Shown: piece after piece, positions 12,068 to 25,029 of the stretch
Layout of the letters: each line of letters opens with the position of its first letter
Position numbering within the stretch: position 1 is the stretch's first letter
Assembly (NCBI RefSeq): GCF_004379255.2
Contig: NC_056036.1
Coordinates: forward strand, 43,239,576-43,303,575
Reading direction: 5' to 3'
Source of the DNA: Salvia splendens
Lineage: Eukaryota; Streptophyta; Magnoliopsida; Lamiales; Lamiaceae
Length of the DNA: 64,000 nucleotides
Notes under the pieces: model-generated
Seen by the model: only the letters and a program-made list of their open reading frames with translations
Database searches by the model: none
What the model was told of the DNA's origin: nothing
Program-made: the position numbers and the translations under genes

Positions 12068-13813
12068 ATGATGGCTGAAGCACCGGTGATGGACAACGAG
12101 GTCTTTAATCATTATTTGACCGGTATGACGCCGGCTGAATTTGCTGAACATCTCAAGGATAGTTGCCCGGAATTTGGCGATCTAAATGTTCAAGAGCTTC
12201 TCTTAGTGCAGGTAGATTGAATGTTTGAAGACTGCTTTCTTGATAGCTGAGGATAAGCTCTTTATCTAAGAAACTTACTGACATTTACATGTCCGAAACA
12301 ACAGGAAAGTGCCTTCCAATTCATTCAGAACAAAAACCAGAACAAGGACATGGCCTCCAGCTATGGCGAAACTAGTGATGACAATTTGGTTTTGGAACAT
12401 GAGAATGAACTACCGCATGGAGGAAGTATCGAGCACCAATTAGCTCTTGATGAAGCCTTAGCAAGAGCGCTGGAACTGGGGGACGACTTCAACTATCTAT
12501 CTGTCAATGAGGATGCTGCTGTTACTGTTAGCGCAGTTGGTAAAACATATTTCCTAAGTGCTTCATTTCTAACCTTTCTTATCATATAAATTTGTGCATA
12601 TGAAATCTAAGGAGTTATTTTCCTTGTTTTCTATGGGGATTGAATTCAGTCTTGATGTGCTCTTTTGGATGTATGCCTCTTAAAGATGGATTTTTTACGG
12701 GGGGGAAAAAGATCACTACCTATTGCATTTTATTAATTCTATATTCTCCTGTATTATTCCTTGTTTTAATTCTTATGTATTGCTAATGCTAAGAGGATTC
12801 AAATATAAATTACAGATAACACAAGATCAACTTCGAGAGCCACACCTAGCAGGGTACTTTTCCTATTCTCCACCTATTGGTCATTATTCTGTAAACCAAA
12901 AATTCAAAATCAGTGTATATATACTGTGTCTCAATCTATGCAGGCTGGAAGTCAAAACATAAGGCAAGATGATTTCGATCCTGATACAATGACTTACGAG
13001 GTTGGTTATGCAGCTTGTATCAATTCTTTGCTAATGTCTTCTTCCAACTTTAAAATCTCTGCTTAGGAATTGTAAAAGTGTGGCAACACATGAATATCTT
13101 TCTTGAGTCTGTATTTGTCTTTAGGAGTTGCAATCACTGGGAGAATCTGTTGGAAGCGAGAGCAGAGGACTTACAGCGGATCTTATCTCACGGTTACCAA
13201 CATTCAGACACAAATCAAGCAAATCTGGTTTGTTCTCGAAGAAAAAGAAGGAAACAGAAGAGTATGGTTTCTCTAACTCTCTGCATTCGCGTTTCCTTCG
13301 ATTATGCGGTTTGATATCAAAGAACTGCCAAGGAATAAGATAAATGAAGCCTTAGGAAGATACTCCTACATCAGAAGTTTTACAACAATCAACTACCCTT
13401 ACCGTCATTGTTAATCTTATCAAACCTATGCATTCCTGTCTTCTACCTTTGAGCTAGTATTTTATTGTAAGTTAGCACGTCCTATACAAGATAGTGCCTT
13501 CTAAGTAGTGAGGCATTGCATTTCATTTGTCTAGGAAAGTGTGAGAAAGAAAAACCTCAACGTAGAACAACTTTTCTTTCAGGTGTGTGATATGCCGTGA
13601 CGGATACAAGCAAGGAGCTAAAGTGATCAGCTTGCCTTGTGCACACCAGTATCATTCAAAGTGTATCAAAACTTGGTTGCAGCAAAACAAGGTAAAATGG
13701 TTAGAGATGAAGTAGTACTATTATTTAAAGGTAATTGAAAAAAAAAAAGATAACCAGTTTTTGGTTGGTTGCAGCAATGCCCCATTTGCCAAAAGGAGGT
13801 GCAAGACAACTAG
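12068..13813 (+). CDS. RING-H2 E3 ubiquitin ligase, BIG BROTHER type
   Basis: This gene encodes an E3 ligase that would pass ubiquitin from an E2 to target proteins; the Arabidopsis relative BIG BROTHER limits organ growth. Seven exons join in frame: 12068-12211, 12305-12539, 12816-12853, 12944-13000, 13125-13261, 13583-13691 and 13775-13813, giving 252 residues. The N-terminal half is acidic. The family block ELQSLGESVGSESRGLTADLISRLPT precedes the RING. The RING-H2 finger is C-terminal: CVIC, LPCAH, YHSKC, CPIC (C3H2C3, all eight ligands present). I chose the first of two adjacent ATGs at 12068/12071; an ATG at 12089 is also possible. Every junction is GT-AG. BIG BROTHER versus BIG BROTHER-RELATED cannot be separated by eye. 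Confidence 0.85.
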
Positions 13814-14231
13814 TTCATCATGTTAGCGCAGAGCAAGCAAGAAGAAGTTGCAGCTTGCGTAATCAAGGATTTCGACTGTTGTTATATCATCACCGTCTGT
13901 GTTTATGAACACCGTCTCTCCAGTTTCCCCAATCCCAGATACACTGCCTTAAATAGATGATATTTATATCCCTCTGTTTTGTGAGACAGTCAACTAGAGA
14001 GGGAGATTGATGGAGATTTCATGTTCAAGTTCTTGAATTTCTTTGATATGTATGTCTATAATGAAGTTTCAGTTTCATTGCAATTCAATAGTAACATAAA
14101 TTTTGAAGTTTAAATATGCAAAACACAGTCAAAGGAAATCCAAGTTAAACCAGCCTATATAAGCACATTCTCGATATTCCACTACCTCAGAATCTGTATA
14201 CATGTAGTATATAAAATAACACACAGATTAG

Positions 14232-17200
14232 TTATCCCTTCCAGCTGAAGTTCATGCTTTCATCAAGATCATTGTTGAAGAAGCCGTTTTCGATGAACTC
14301 ATGGGCAATGTCTGGAACTATCTCAACAGAAGAACGAAGGCTCTCCGGAAAATATGATGATTTTTGGTCATGGCCATATCCCATATGACTAACAGATGCT
14401 GGAGATTCACTCTTGAAAGAAGCATCTTTGAAACTATTGCCTCTGATTGGGGGCTGTGGTTGAGCGTTCGACATGGAATCCGGGTTTTGAATCTGCGCAG
14501 CTGCTCCCCCGTTGTTCTTTCTGTTCATGTCATGCAGAAACTGCTGAAGCATCTGATGTTGTAGTGTTTGGTTGTTTTGTGAGAGCAGAGGTTGACTCTG
14601 CTGTTTCTGTGGTGCTTGGCTACCAATCTGTGGATTCTGAAGCATTCCCAGAAAAGCACCCGAAGACCCGGGAGTCGTGGGGACAGAAGAAGAAGACCCC
14701 TCGTGCTGATTTATGCTATTAGTTGAGTTCATTGAGTTCTGTCTCATCAGCAAATTCTGGTAGTTAGTCATTGCAAGACCACCATGTGCTGATCCAGTTA
14801 GAGCTCCTCGACTCCCCGGAAGCTGGTTATTGAGCCCAGGATGCAACGCCATGAGCTTGTTGAGTGTGTTGTGATCTGTCATCTGGACCCGGGACACAGA
14901 AGAACATCTGGGGAAGAAGCTGTTCAAGCCCTCTGCAAACATAATTGCAATGATAATCACCAAATGGCTATTCAATCTTGCACGGGTTTAGATACAGATA
15001 GACATGTTCTTACCTATAGGGCTTTTCTTTTGGTCTCTGCAGAAATCCATCAAATCTTTCATGCTATTAACGACATCCGCTATCTGAAAACAGTAGACAA
15101 ATATGAGAAGCCCGATGCAATGGATTGTGAATGTTAAAGCGTATGCAATGATTAAAACATGCCTGTAGGCACCGGACATGTCTCTTGGAGAAGCCGAGAT
15201 CATTCACTGACTGTAACTCCAAACTCCGAGCAAGTTGGAGCCCGGCTGTTATGACCCTGTAACGAAAGAGCATCAAATTAATACCCCAGGCAGTCGTTAC
15301 GCCACCACACCAAGAAGAAGGAAATCTACACCAGTCAACGTTTTTGATTCTCAACTCACATAGCACTGTTCGCCTGTAAATCTTGATGGGAAACACCATC
15401 AGCTCCGCTCTCAGCTATCGTGCTTTGACATTTCTGGGCGACCTGTAGCAATCGATTAACCTGCAGCAGAAATTTGTTCTATAAGCTCCACAACATAAAT
15501 GTTTATGTATAAACCACATTCATTAGTTATTATAGCTGCTTATCACATGCAGCATAGAACGTATTTAAACTAAATGAAGATTAGAATAGTAACATGGAAA
15601 ATACACTACATGCTGGCAACACGATTGTAGGGATCAGTCCATGTGAACTCAACCAAAAGATGTCTACCTGGGATGCAACAACTCGACGAGGAAGAAGTTC
15701 TTCATGACGCCGGGCACAAAACTCCCAAGACAAAATCTGAAAAAAGTTATGGTGAGGCAAGTGTTAACCAAAGTGAAAACATAAACAAGAGATCGCGACA
15801 GAACTTATATGTCGACTAATATTGCATTTTACCTTTAAATCAGGGGTGAAAAGAATGCAAAGATGACCCTCACGGACCACACGGAGTTGCTCATACACAC
15901 TTTCTTGAACTGCCTTTTCATACTCCAGCATCATTATTCCCGAAGGGAATTTACTCTCACGAGGCAGGTCCAGGAACAGTAGCTCGTCAATTACACCACT
16001 GGCAAACTTGATCTCCTCGAGTCTAGGGAGCACTTCAAAAGTTGCCTCTGTAGAAAACGACAAGAGAAGGCCAAACTTTCAGAGCACTAAAGCTAGCCGA
16101 CTAACAAGTTACTTAGCCAACAACACATGCTAGATCGTTCGATGCCTTATAGTATAACTAGAATATTGTTTCAACGAATAAATTAACATAGGCAACATCT
16201 ATAGGTTGAGATTAAAACGCACCAAACCCCCTTCCAGATTTTGAGCCACAAATGTCACATTGCCATGCATCCTGCGGAAGAAAAGCAAAAAATTACAGAA
16301 TCGGCTTTAAGGGCACCAAAGACAGAAAAGCGGAAGCATGAACAGAAACAGGCCTCAGGCAGAAAAGAGAAAAGTAAATGAATGTCATGGGGATGTTGTG
16401 TTTCGTTGTATGCCAATAAGCAAATAGTCAAAGGATAAGAGAAAAATACCATTGCAGCCTGAGGAAACACCCCGAGTGAATGCTGCCCAACGCTATTATA
16501 CAGTGATAGACACCATCTCTTCTTCGCACGTGGAGAGTAAAACTCTGCCACAAAATTTCTCCAATAGACAATGGTATTGTCCTAAAAGGAAGCAAGTAAG
16601 TCCAGCCATCATAAATCAATTATAAATGACATGAGAGCTGTATATCATTATCAACATGAAAAGGAGAACAGAACTCAACCAAAATAAATGGTATGCTAGT
16701 TAAATTCAAATGAGATTAAAGTACTAACAGCAGGACGTTGTCGATGGTGATACAAATATTGCATTAGACGACGAGAGCATACACCACCATCATTAGGTTG
16801 AACTGCAGTTGAAGATGGCATTCCCTGAATTTGAAGCTGTTGTCTTGACTGCAACTGCTGCTGTTGCTGCAATAGCTGAACCCGCTGCATTGGCGACATA
16901 GCCTGTAGAATCAGTTGCTCTTGCTGCCTTAGCCTCTGTTGCTGGATCAAAGCTTGCAATTGAGGATTCGAGTTCTGTAAATGCATGAAATCTTGTCTCT
17001 GCAATAGCTGCCGCAAAACCTGCTGCTGCGCAATATCTTCCTGCCTTATATCCAAACGGGGTTTTTTCTGCAGCTGAGACATTGTAGCTTGGTCGAGGGC
17101 GAAAGAACCTTGCACACTTGCACCACCAGGAAACTGAAGCTGCCCCGTGCGAGGCAAAGACGTAGCACTAGAAACTCCATGATGCTGCTGGCTTTGCTGC

Positions 17201-17613
17201 GAAACAGAATCTTGATTCGAGCTTTGTTGCACAACTGAGGATCCATCTATGACAGAAGAGCCTGAAATGCTAATATTATTAGATGAGAATGACATAGGCG
17301 AGGCAGGCAAGCGCATGTAAGATTCGGTATTAACACTAGCACTTCTTTGAAGGTTGTGACCTCCTGAAAGTCCCGAGTTCGCATCAGTCACCAAAGAACT
17401 TGCCCCAACACTGGGGCCAGAGCTTGCCAAACTGTTTAAGACTATATTGCTAACATCCCCAGAAAAGGGACCAGGTAGTGAACTCAAAGAGTTCCCAAAA
17501 TTTGAACTGAGCTGGGAATTCCCCGGAAACTGGCCTTGTTCATCCCCTCGAAAGAAAACTCCTGAGCTTGAAGATAATTGAGCTGTTCCTACAGCCACCC
17601 TCGGAGGCACCAT
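14232..17613 (-). CDS. SLK2: SEUSS-like (SLK) transcriptional co-regulator
   Basis: SLK proteins are plant relatives of animal LIM-domain-binding adaptors. They pair with LEUNIG-type corepressors in the nucleus in embryo, meristem and ovule development. Start is the ATG at 17613 (MVPPRVAVGTAQ). Exons: 16729-17613, 16450-16581, 16223-16271, 15833-16047, 15668-15736, 15360-15460, 15163-15256, 15014-15083 and 14232-14932, all in frame, 771 residues. Landmarks are SLVTDANSGLSGG, RLPASPMSFSSNNISISGSS, a Gln-rich stretch at about 200-280, then the conserved core from DNTIVYWRNFVAEFYSPRAKK through WQCDICGS and DELLFLDLPRE to MKDLMDFCRDQK, and a Gln/Asn/Ser-rich C-terminus. Two oddities are a GC-AG intron at 15084-15162, and a linker before TLNKLMALHPGLNNQ that looks shorter than I remember for SLK1/2. 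SLK2 is the best guess; SLK1 or SLK3 is possible. Confidence 0.9.
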
Positions 17614-17639
17614 CGGTAACAGGGATCCAACGAACAATC

Positions 17640-18370
17640 AGTTCCAGCACTCAGAACTCAGAATCTAACACAATGACTACAACAGTTCAAACCAGCTAAA
17701 CAGATATCCCCCAAAACTTCGGTCATCTATGCCAGTTTTCTCACTGTAAGATGCTTGCAGACCCAGGGCTGTCAGCAAGCAGAGAATCAGTAGGAAACAA
17801 ATACAGCTAAGAAACTAACATGAATATAAAACACAGCACACGTAAAAAAGATCCATGAAAACCTCCAAAACTATTTTCAACAAACCCTAATTTCCAGCCA
17901 CTGAAATTTAGCACAAATTCAATAAAGCACGTAACTTTAGCAACTTAAAAATGAAAGAAAAACAGAAGCAAATTATTAATAACGAACCCTGATGTTCGGC
18001 CATTGAAATTTAACACCAATGCACCAAAGAACATATCTTTACCAATTAAAAGAAAAGCTGAAGCACAAATTCATTAACACTAAAAATCAGCTACTACCAA
18101 CAAAACCCAGCTTACATCCCGTGGAATTCCAATCAGAAAAGCAAATGAGGGATCAATCAAACCCAATTCGATGTTAATCAACTTTGTTTCTTTCTCATGT
18201 TAAGCTTCAAACTAGTTCATCTCATTTCGAAAATTCACAAACAACAAAGATTCGGGAATGAAACGATAATCAGAGGTCTGCAATTGAAATGCTCAATTTA
18301 GAAATTTCTATAAACTTACTTGTGATAAGAAAAGGGGAAAGAAAATTAAGCTGGTGATCGGTGCTCAGCT
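17640..18370 (-). other. Upstream leader region of the SLK gene
   Basis: This stretch is AT-rich with many CT runs on the minus strand and no coding frame continuous with the gene. It probably holds the 5' UTR and a leader intron. The transcription start was not located. Confidence 0.4.
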
Positions 18371-18892
18371 CAGTTACATAGCGGGAAACAAAATGGGGTT
18401 ACCGGCTACAGACGGTCGAGAATCTTTGATCACCGGGTGCAGGCGGTTATAGACACGTGTCGGATGATTAGTAGGGGTGTTCACTGTAGTAGAATCAAGG
18501 GATCCCGTCTGTCCAATGTTTACGTGGCGAGATAACATTGGAAGCTGGAATCGCTCTGGCTTGACAGCCGAATTGTTCATTTTTAATGAAAGACTTTAGC
18601 TTAAATTGAAAGTTAATTACGAAAGTTAATTGTTCATTTGTAATAAATTTCACATAAAATCAGTTTTTTTTAACTCATACGAAATTTACTGTAAGGGATA
18701 AATTCATGATATTTTTGATCGAATTTTAATTTTATAGAATACCAAATTAAATTAATTTCTGTAATTCTATCCACAATAGTCTTATTTATAATTTATTCTT
18801 TATAATTTCTCACACAAAATTTCTTTTTAAAAGGTATTCATTTCATTTTAATCTTTTTATTACTTCAAATGCATGTAATCGAATATTTTTTA

Positions 18893-19127
18893 TTCCTTTC
18901 ATCCTTAAAAAATAGACAAAACTTGTAGATGATACGAGTTTTAATATGCTTTTAATATGCAATTGGTAAGTAAAATAAATGAAAAAATAAGAAAGAGAGA
19001 GGGATAAATTATTGAAAGCAGTGTTAGTGGATTATTGAGTCAACATTTTTAGTCCACATTTAGACTTTCAATTTGGGGGATGATTAAAAATGATAATACT
19101 AGTCTATTTATGGAGGAACAGAAGGAG
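18893..19127. mobile_element. Stowaway-like MITE
   Basis: The left end TTCCTTTCATCCTTAAAAAA and the right end, read in reverse (CTCCTTCTGTTCCTCCATAA), are imperfect inverted repeats. Both are flanked by TA. About 235 bp, with no coding potential. Confidence 0.55.
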
Positions 19128-19619
19128 TATGTTTTACTAATAAGATTTCAAATCAAAGTGATCATATTCATTCACCCAATTAATATTATTGCCCAAATGA
19201 AATTTACTGTGTGTATCAAATATTTTAAATAGAAAATTTAGTAGTGGTAATATGTCCCAAAATTACCAATATTGGTCTAATTTGTATTTTCCATTAACTT
19301 AAATTTGGTCAAAAAAACATAAACTTATCCTTTTTAGTGAAATTTCGATGAGTTAGGAAAAAAACTGATTTCGTGGAAAATTCACTATAAAACCTAATTT
19401 CATTAGTTTTGCAACCAACTTCAATTCTAGTGGGAAATACTAAATTTTGGCTATAATTTGCAATTTTAGAGACCCCTATTTGATATTTTCTTCAATTTTC
19501 TTACGATATTTTGATTTTATATTTGCTATATATTATTGATTTGGTGCACATGTGTTTTAAATTGATGATGTAAATTGAATTATTTGTAAAGTGAGCTAAT
19601 AAAAAATTGATAAAATTTA

Positions 19620-20840
19620 CATGCGATTATTAGCACTAAAAATACTTGCAAGTATACAAGGTAGATCTAGTATAGCTAAATGTCAGTACCGGGATATCGA
19701 ACACATGGAATAAGATTGCAATTGTCTATCATATACTAAGCGTCGTATACTATTTAGAGACACGAGATTTTTGGATTTAGATTTATAAACTAGACAGAAA
19801 GAAATAAACAACTAACAGAAAACAAAAAAAAAAACAAATAATACAAAGCAAGCTAAAACTTGGAGAACACTCTTTTCCCCCTTTTTTCCTTCTACGGGTT
19901 TCTCTCTCTCTCCCTCTCTCCTCTCAGTTATTGCGGCTCCTACACTCTTGGTAGGTATTTATAAGTTCTCCATTGACCTATTTAAGTAAATAAATGGGTT
20001 TTTCCACAAGTTGGGAGCCCTAACCCAACACATGTTTTACCAAAAATTATTCAAAAGATGTTTAATACTCATAAACAAGTAAAACAACAAAAAGTACTAG
20101 ACATGAAGTAAAACAAAATAAAACCCAAGGTTGAATTATGCAGTCTTCAGTCTTCTCTTGCCTGGATCTGCAGAGCTACGCTCCAATAAAAGAATTATAT
20201 GTGGAATATGGGATGAAATAAGTATAGAGAAGGAGAAGATTGGAGGCTCTGAGATGAATATTATGAATTAGGTTATGGGGTGTATATAGGCTTGAAAATG
20301 ATTTATAATTGGTAAAAAAGTATTCTCCAATTAATGAGAGATGGTAAATTCGAATTCCTCAATTAATAGGAGAGATTTGACAACAATTTATTTCCTTCCT
20401 TAATTTCCGCCAGCTTTTGACTGCACCGCGCAACGTTCGTAAAATGACCATAACTTTCTCCACAGAACTCCGACATAGATGTTAAAGGTACCCACGCGAA
20501 GCTCTTTCGAAGACGAAGATAATGGTATGTATTAAACACTGATTGAACTTCAAACTCGTTGGCAGATGGGCTCGAACAGAGGCTGCTGCACCTTGGCCAT
20601 TTTTGCACATTTTTTCTATCTTTCTCGATAATTTATCAACAAACATGTCAAAATACCAAAATGTATAATATACGCAATTTAAGAACATAATTTTCAAGAT
20701 TGACATTTAAAACAAGCCAAATCTAGGTCTTAAAAACATGCAAAAACCATGTTTATCAATCATATTCTTATAGAATAATTTGGATGCTTCAATAAATATT
20801 TCACCCAAATAAGACCTCGTGAAAAATGTGAGGTAAATAT
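19620..20840. other. Unclassified repeat-like region
   Basis: The start (GCACTAAAAATACTTGCAAG, then TACAAGGTAGATCTAG and GTACCGGGATATCGAACAC) resembles the opening of 34890-34960 (TTAACAATAAAGCGGCAAG, then TACGGGGTCGATCCCACAG). Similar openings occur in dispersed plant repeats I cannot name. No boundaries, target duplication or ORF were found. Confidence 0.25.
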
Positions 20841-23800
20841 TAAAATTTATAATTTTTACAACTGATTTCTTAATGTTGCGGATGAACTATAATTTAACAA
20901 ATTTTCATGGTTTTCTAGCAATTTTTGCTTATCAATATTCAAGGCTTGTATTTTACTAGTGTTTTTACAATGTTTTATTTATAGTGTAATGGTCGGATCA
21001 ATTAATATCGGATGAAGGTAATTTTGACGATTTACTTGGCAATCCAAATGAAACCTTAGGTTTAGGAATTTTTGAAGCTATGACATTTCATAGTGTATAA
21101 GTTGACCAACAAATTAGAAAACTAGTTATGAGTTTTGTTCCTTGATTTGTTTTATTTGAAGAAGTTTAGATCAAATAGTACATACTCCATCCGTCCCACG
21201 TTACTTGAGGCGTTTCTTTTCGGCACGGGATTTAAGAAAGTTGTGTTTAATGAGTTAAATAAAGTAGAAGAGATAATAAAGTAAGAGAGAGGAGAGAAAG
21301 TAAAGTAAAAGAAATGATAAAATATGTGTGATTAGATGTTTTGTTTTTAGCCAAAAAGAGAAATGACTCAAGTAACTTGGGACAACCCAAAAAGGAATAC
21401 GACTCAAGTAACTTGTAACGGAGGGAGTAGTATTAAAAAAAAAATGTAAATCGCTTTATCGAATTGGTAACTTTTTAGCCCACAAAACATGAATATATAA
21501 GCAGCCCATATGGTTTATATGGGCCCAGCTTTAGCATAAGATGGACTTAGATCATATCAAAACCCAACACCAAATTCTTTGGGCTGGATTCTATGTATAT
21601 GTAAGAAAAATTGTTTATATACAAGTATTAATTTAGTCATGTATTTTTTGTATGTACTACTATCTCCCTAGGCATCCCACAAGATGTGGGATATCAATTA
21701 TCTTGTCGGTAGATAAATATGATGAAAATAACATTTGTGTTCTTTTACAATAGTATATGGCAAAAATATTTAAATATAATATTGATTAGTAGAGGTATAG
21801 TATTATTAGTTCATGTTGTCCCTACATAAAAAATATATTCAACTCGGGATTTAAGATGACCCTAAAAATAGTTTTTTAATACTAGTATGTTTTTTTATAA
21901 TATATTTATCATGTATGGATTGTTAATCAAATACGTCCAGTCATAATTACTTACTTAATTATGAGATCCAATATATTGAAAAAGAGTTTTCAACAACTAG
22001 ATTTAGATCAAATACAAAACATTGTTATTTAATTTCAACTACAACACATATGACAAACCTAAATGTGGATGGAAGAAAATAGTAGTACTACTAATCAACT
22101 TCATATCCAAATCATAGTTGATTTTCAAATCTTCATCATTGCAAAATGATACTGATAACAAATAATTTTATTTTAAATTTTAGGGGAGCTGTCCATGTGG
22201 CCAACTATTAATTATATTTTATAGAAATTGTCACATAATCACTTTATAAACAAGCTACTCTATTTATACACTTTATAAACAAGCATGGTTTAAAATAAGA
22301 GCTGTCACTTTTGAATTACCATGATTAGTTGGACAAACAAACTACTTAAATTACAAAGAATATTAACTTGAAAGTATTGGCCTAAGTTAGATGTTTTAAC
22401 TCGCAAACAAATTCATGAATTTTATAATAACAACATAACACCCACCAATCCCTATCTTTATTATTAGGCTGCTGCATTATCATTTTCTATTGGCGGTTGG
22501 CTTCTCATTTTCATAATTAAGAATTATTTTTAAATATTTTCTATTGGTGAATGAAGAGACTTTTGATTTGTTTTAGTTGGAGTGTTGTGACGAGTTTAAA
22601 TAAGGAGTAGTCTAGTTCTCGATTGCCTATATATTAGAAGTGTCAATTGAGTGAGTATTTTGATTAAGAGTTATTTCGATTTAGGCTAATCAAACAGAGT
22701 TAGAAGTTTCCATTCTTAACTCAAAACATTTGAATTACGAATTAGCTCAATAATAATATTTGGAGTTTCCCACTTTAAATTAATAACTATTCTTTTAGAA
22801 CATTCATTTTCAAGTACTGTAGATATGAGTCATGTTTGATTATACATTTACTAGTATTCTCATTTGCTTATAATTGTTGATAATGTCATAGGTGTATATT
22901 ATACGTAATAAAAATAGCAAGAGAGGAGAGGACCATTGTAATTGATTATGGATATATAAATTATAAACACAAAGTTTTAAGATCATAATGGATATTAGTG
23001 CTCCAAAAAAGCTTAAGATATGAAATTATATAAGAGAGATAGTCAAAGACCTTTCATTTATAAAGAAGAAACTTAAACCTTATTTATAAAAGCAGATCCC
23101 ATTATAGATATTCAATTGTTTTACCCAAAATAAATAAATTATACAATACACCGCTAAGATCTTAATTTTTTTGTGGACACATCTCTCTTTCTTTCCTGCT
23201 TTGTTATTTGCCAGGATTTGATATAGTACTAAAAATATTAGCATTGATTATAGCCCTAGTTCCTCTTATGATACACATTTAAATTACTATGAATCGACAA
23301 GATATGCAGTATTACTAGCTAGTTCATTACTATCCCAAAAATATGTTTAAAAATAAGTATTTTGATTTTTTTAATCGTTTATAACGAAAACATTGTCTCT
23401 TAACCTACCAAATAAAAAGCCAAAATTTCAATATTTGGTTGGAGATTAAAATTGTCAACAAAACGACCGTCCCGCTTTGTTGTAGTGTCGCCATCGGAAT
23501 ACGCGACAACAGAGTATCTATGTCTCTTTCCCTATTCTTCAAAGCGCAGACCGATGCACGGTTCAGAACACGCCACGTGTCCGTGTAGATAATCCTGCGG
23601 TGTATAAATGTCGGTGGCGTTTATATATAGATGCAGAAATTGTATGCTCTACGTTAGAATGGTCGTGGGTGATGACGGACCAGTTTGCCCATCAATGTTT
23701 AAACTAAACCTTTTTTACCTGAAAAATGTAGGAAAAACAAGTCTCAAAGTATTATTAAATTATTTTTCCATTTTAATATTTTATTTTACTTATCAGATTA

Positions 23801-23845
23801 GCATTTAGTTGGTACAATATCAAACCATGCTTCCAAGATATTAAG
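20841..23845. other. AT-rich intergenic DNA
   Basis: Apart from one MITE at 21185-21427, no coding frame, RNA gene or clear element is seen. The strongest open frame (23608-23808) has no codon or domain signal. Confidence 0.5.
21185..21427. mobile_element. Stowaway MITE (243 bp)
   Basis: Termini CTCCATCCGTCCCACGTTAC and GTAACTTGTAACGGAGGGAG are inverted repeats, flanked on both sides by TA. An internal second copy of the ACTCAAGTAACTTG end motif sits near the right terminus. Confidence 0.75.
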
Positions 23846-23997
23846 ACTCCATTTGGTAATCCGGAATTGGGTACTAGAATTGGAAAAGCTTCCAAATCCA
23901 AATCCAATTTTGGGTACCACAAAATATTTCTCACAATTCAATAATTTGAATTTCATATAAAAAGTAGATAAATGAAATTTTAAATAATAAATAAAAT

Positions 23998-24259
23998 TGC
24001 ACTTTCACACACAACACACACATAACACATACAACACACATGTACACACACATGCACGACTGCACATACCTGCGCGCGCGCACACACACACACACATACA
24101 GACACGACACACGTATATACATGCACATACACACACCTGCCCCACACACATAACACACACCGTCACACACATACATACACACACCTACACGACTGCACAT
24201 ACACACACATACACACACACATATACACACCCAACACACCCTTGCACACACACACATAC
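23998..24259. repeat. Degenerate (CA)n tract
   Basis: CACACA-rich sequence interrupted by TACA and CGAC, continuing right of the retrotransposon at 31565-31625. The insertion therefore split one original tract. It includes a strictly alternating purine-pyrimidine run at 24071-24098. Confidence 0.9.
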
Positions 24260-24953
24260 TGATGGGGTACGGACTAAACAAGCCCAACAGCAGTGACGGC
24301 CCATCAGCCCAAAGCCCAAGGAAGAGTATGAGTTCGGCATTACCAAAGAGTTCGGCCTCAGCCTACAGCTCGGTAAAAGCCAACCAATCAAGCTCTGCTC
24401 TCAAGTCGGCACCAAGCTCTCAGATCGGCAACCAAAGCAGTTCGGTCTCAGTAAGAGTTCGGCCTCAGCCTACAGCTCGGCAAAAGCCAACCAATCAAGC
24501 TCTGCTATTAGGTCGGCATCAAGCTCTACTCTCAGATCGGCAACCAAAGCAGTTCGGTCTCAGTTTTCGACCGAACAAGGAGTTAGTGGACCCATGCAGG
24601 ATTTCCACGACTTCCAACATACCCACTACCACGTGGCGTCAACTCAGGCCACGATCTTAGGCCATGACCTACACGACCTCCACGACCTAGAGTGATGATG
24701 TAAGCCACGATCTTAGTTCAATGTATAAATAGAACTTAGATCTGGTAGAAAAGGGTTAGAATCTCTCTAGAGAAATAATCATATAGCAAGTCTGTGTTGT
24801 AAGCTGTAATTCGCAGATCAAGCAATACAAACCTGCCCCCATTTCTCCCCGTGGACGTAGATTTACCTCAGTAAATCGAACCACGTAAAATTCTCTGTGT
24901 CGTAATTTATTTTTACGTGCTTTTACTAACATCAAAAATTCGCGGAATCATCA
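24260..24953 (+). repeat. 5' LTR, copy 1
   Basis: 694 bp. U3 contains a tandem duplication of about 105 bp rich in GTTCGGCCTCAGCC and CTCGGCAAAAGCC motifs. A TATAAATA box lies at 24724-24731, which should start genomic transcription. Confidence 0.95.
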
Positions 24954-24954
24954 C

Positions 24955-24972
24955 TGGCGCCGTCTGTGGGAA
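24955..24972 (+). other. Primer-binding site, copy 1
   Basis: TGGCGCCGTCTGTGGGAA begins one base after the 5' LTR. TGGCGCC would pair with a tRNA 3' end of the form GGCGCCA. Which tRNA primes is not resolved by eye. Confidence 0.7.
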
Positions 24973-25029
24973 ACAGAGAACCAAATTTGTGATAAAGCGA
25001 ATTTTTGATCCATTTTTTCCACCCAAAAA

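Noticed and set aside
23997..24296. Open frames on both strands of the CA-rich tract (His/Thr- and Cys/Val-rich proteins)
   Set aside because: They arise because CACACA repeats contain no stops. There is no start context or domain, and the frame runs into the LTR.
24262..24660. 132-133 codon ORFs in the LTRs of copy 1 (also 30870-31271)
   Set aside because: The frame lies in the repeat-rich U3 region, is not conserved in the copy-2 LTR, and lies upstream of the LTR TATA box.
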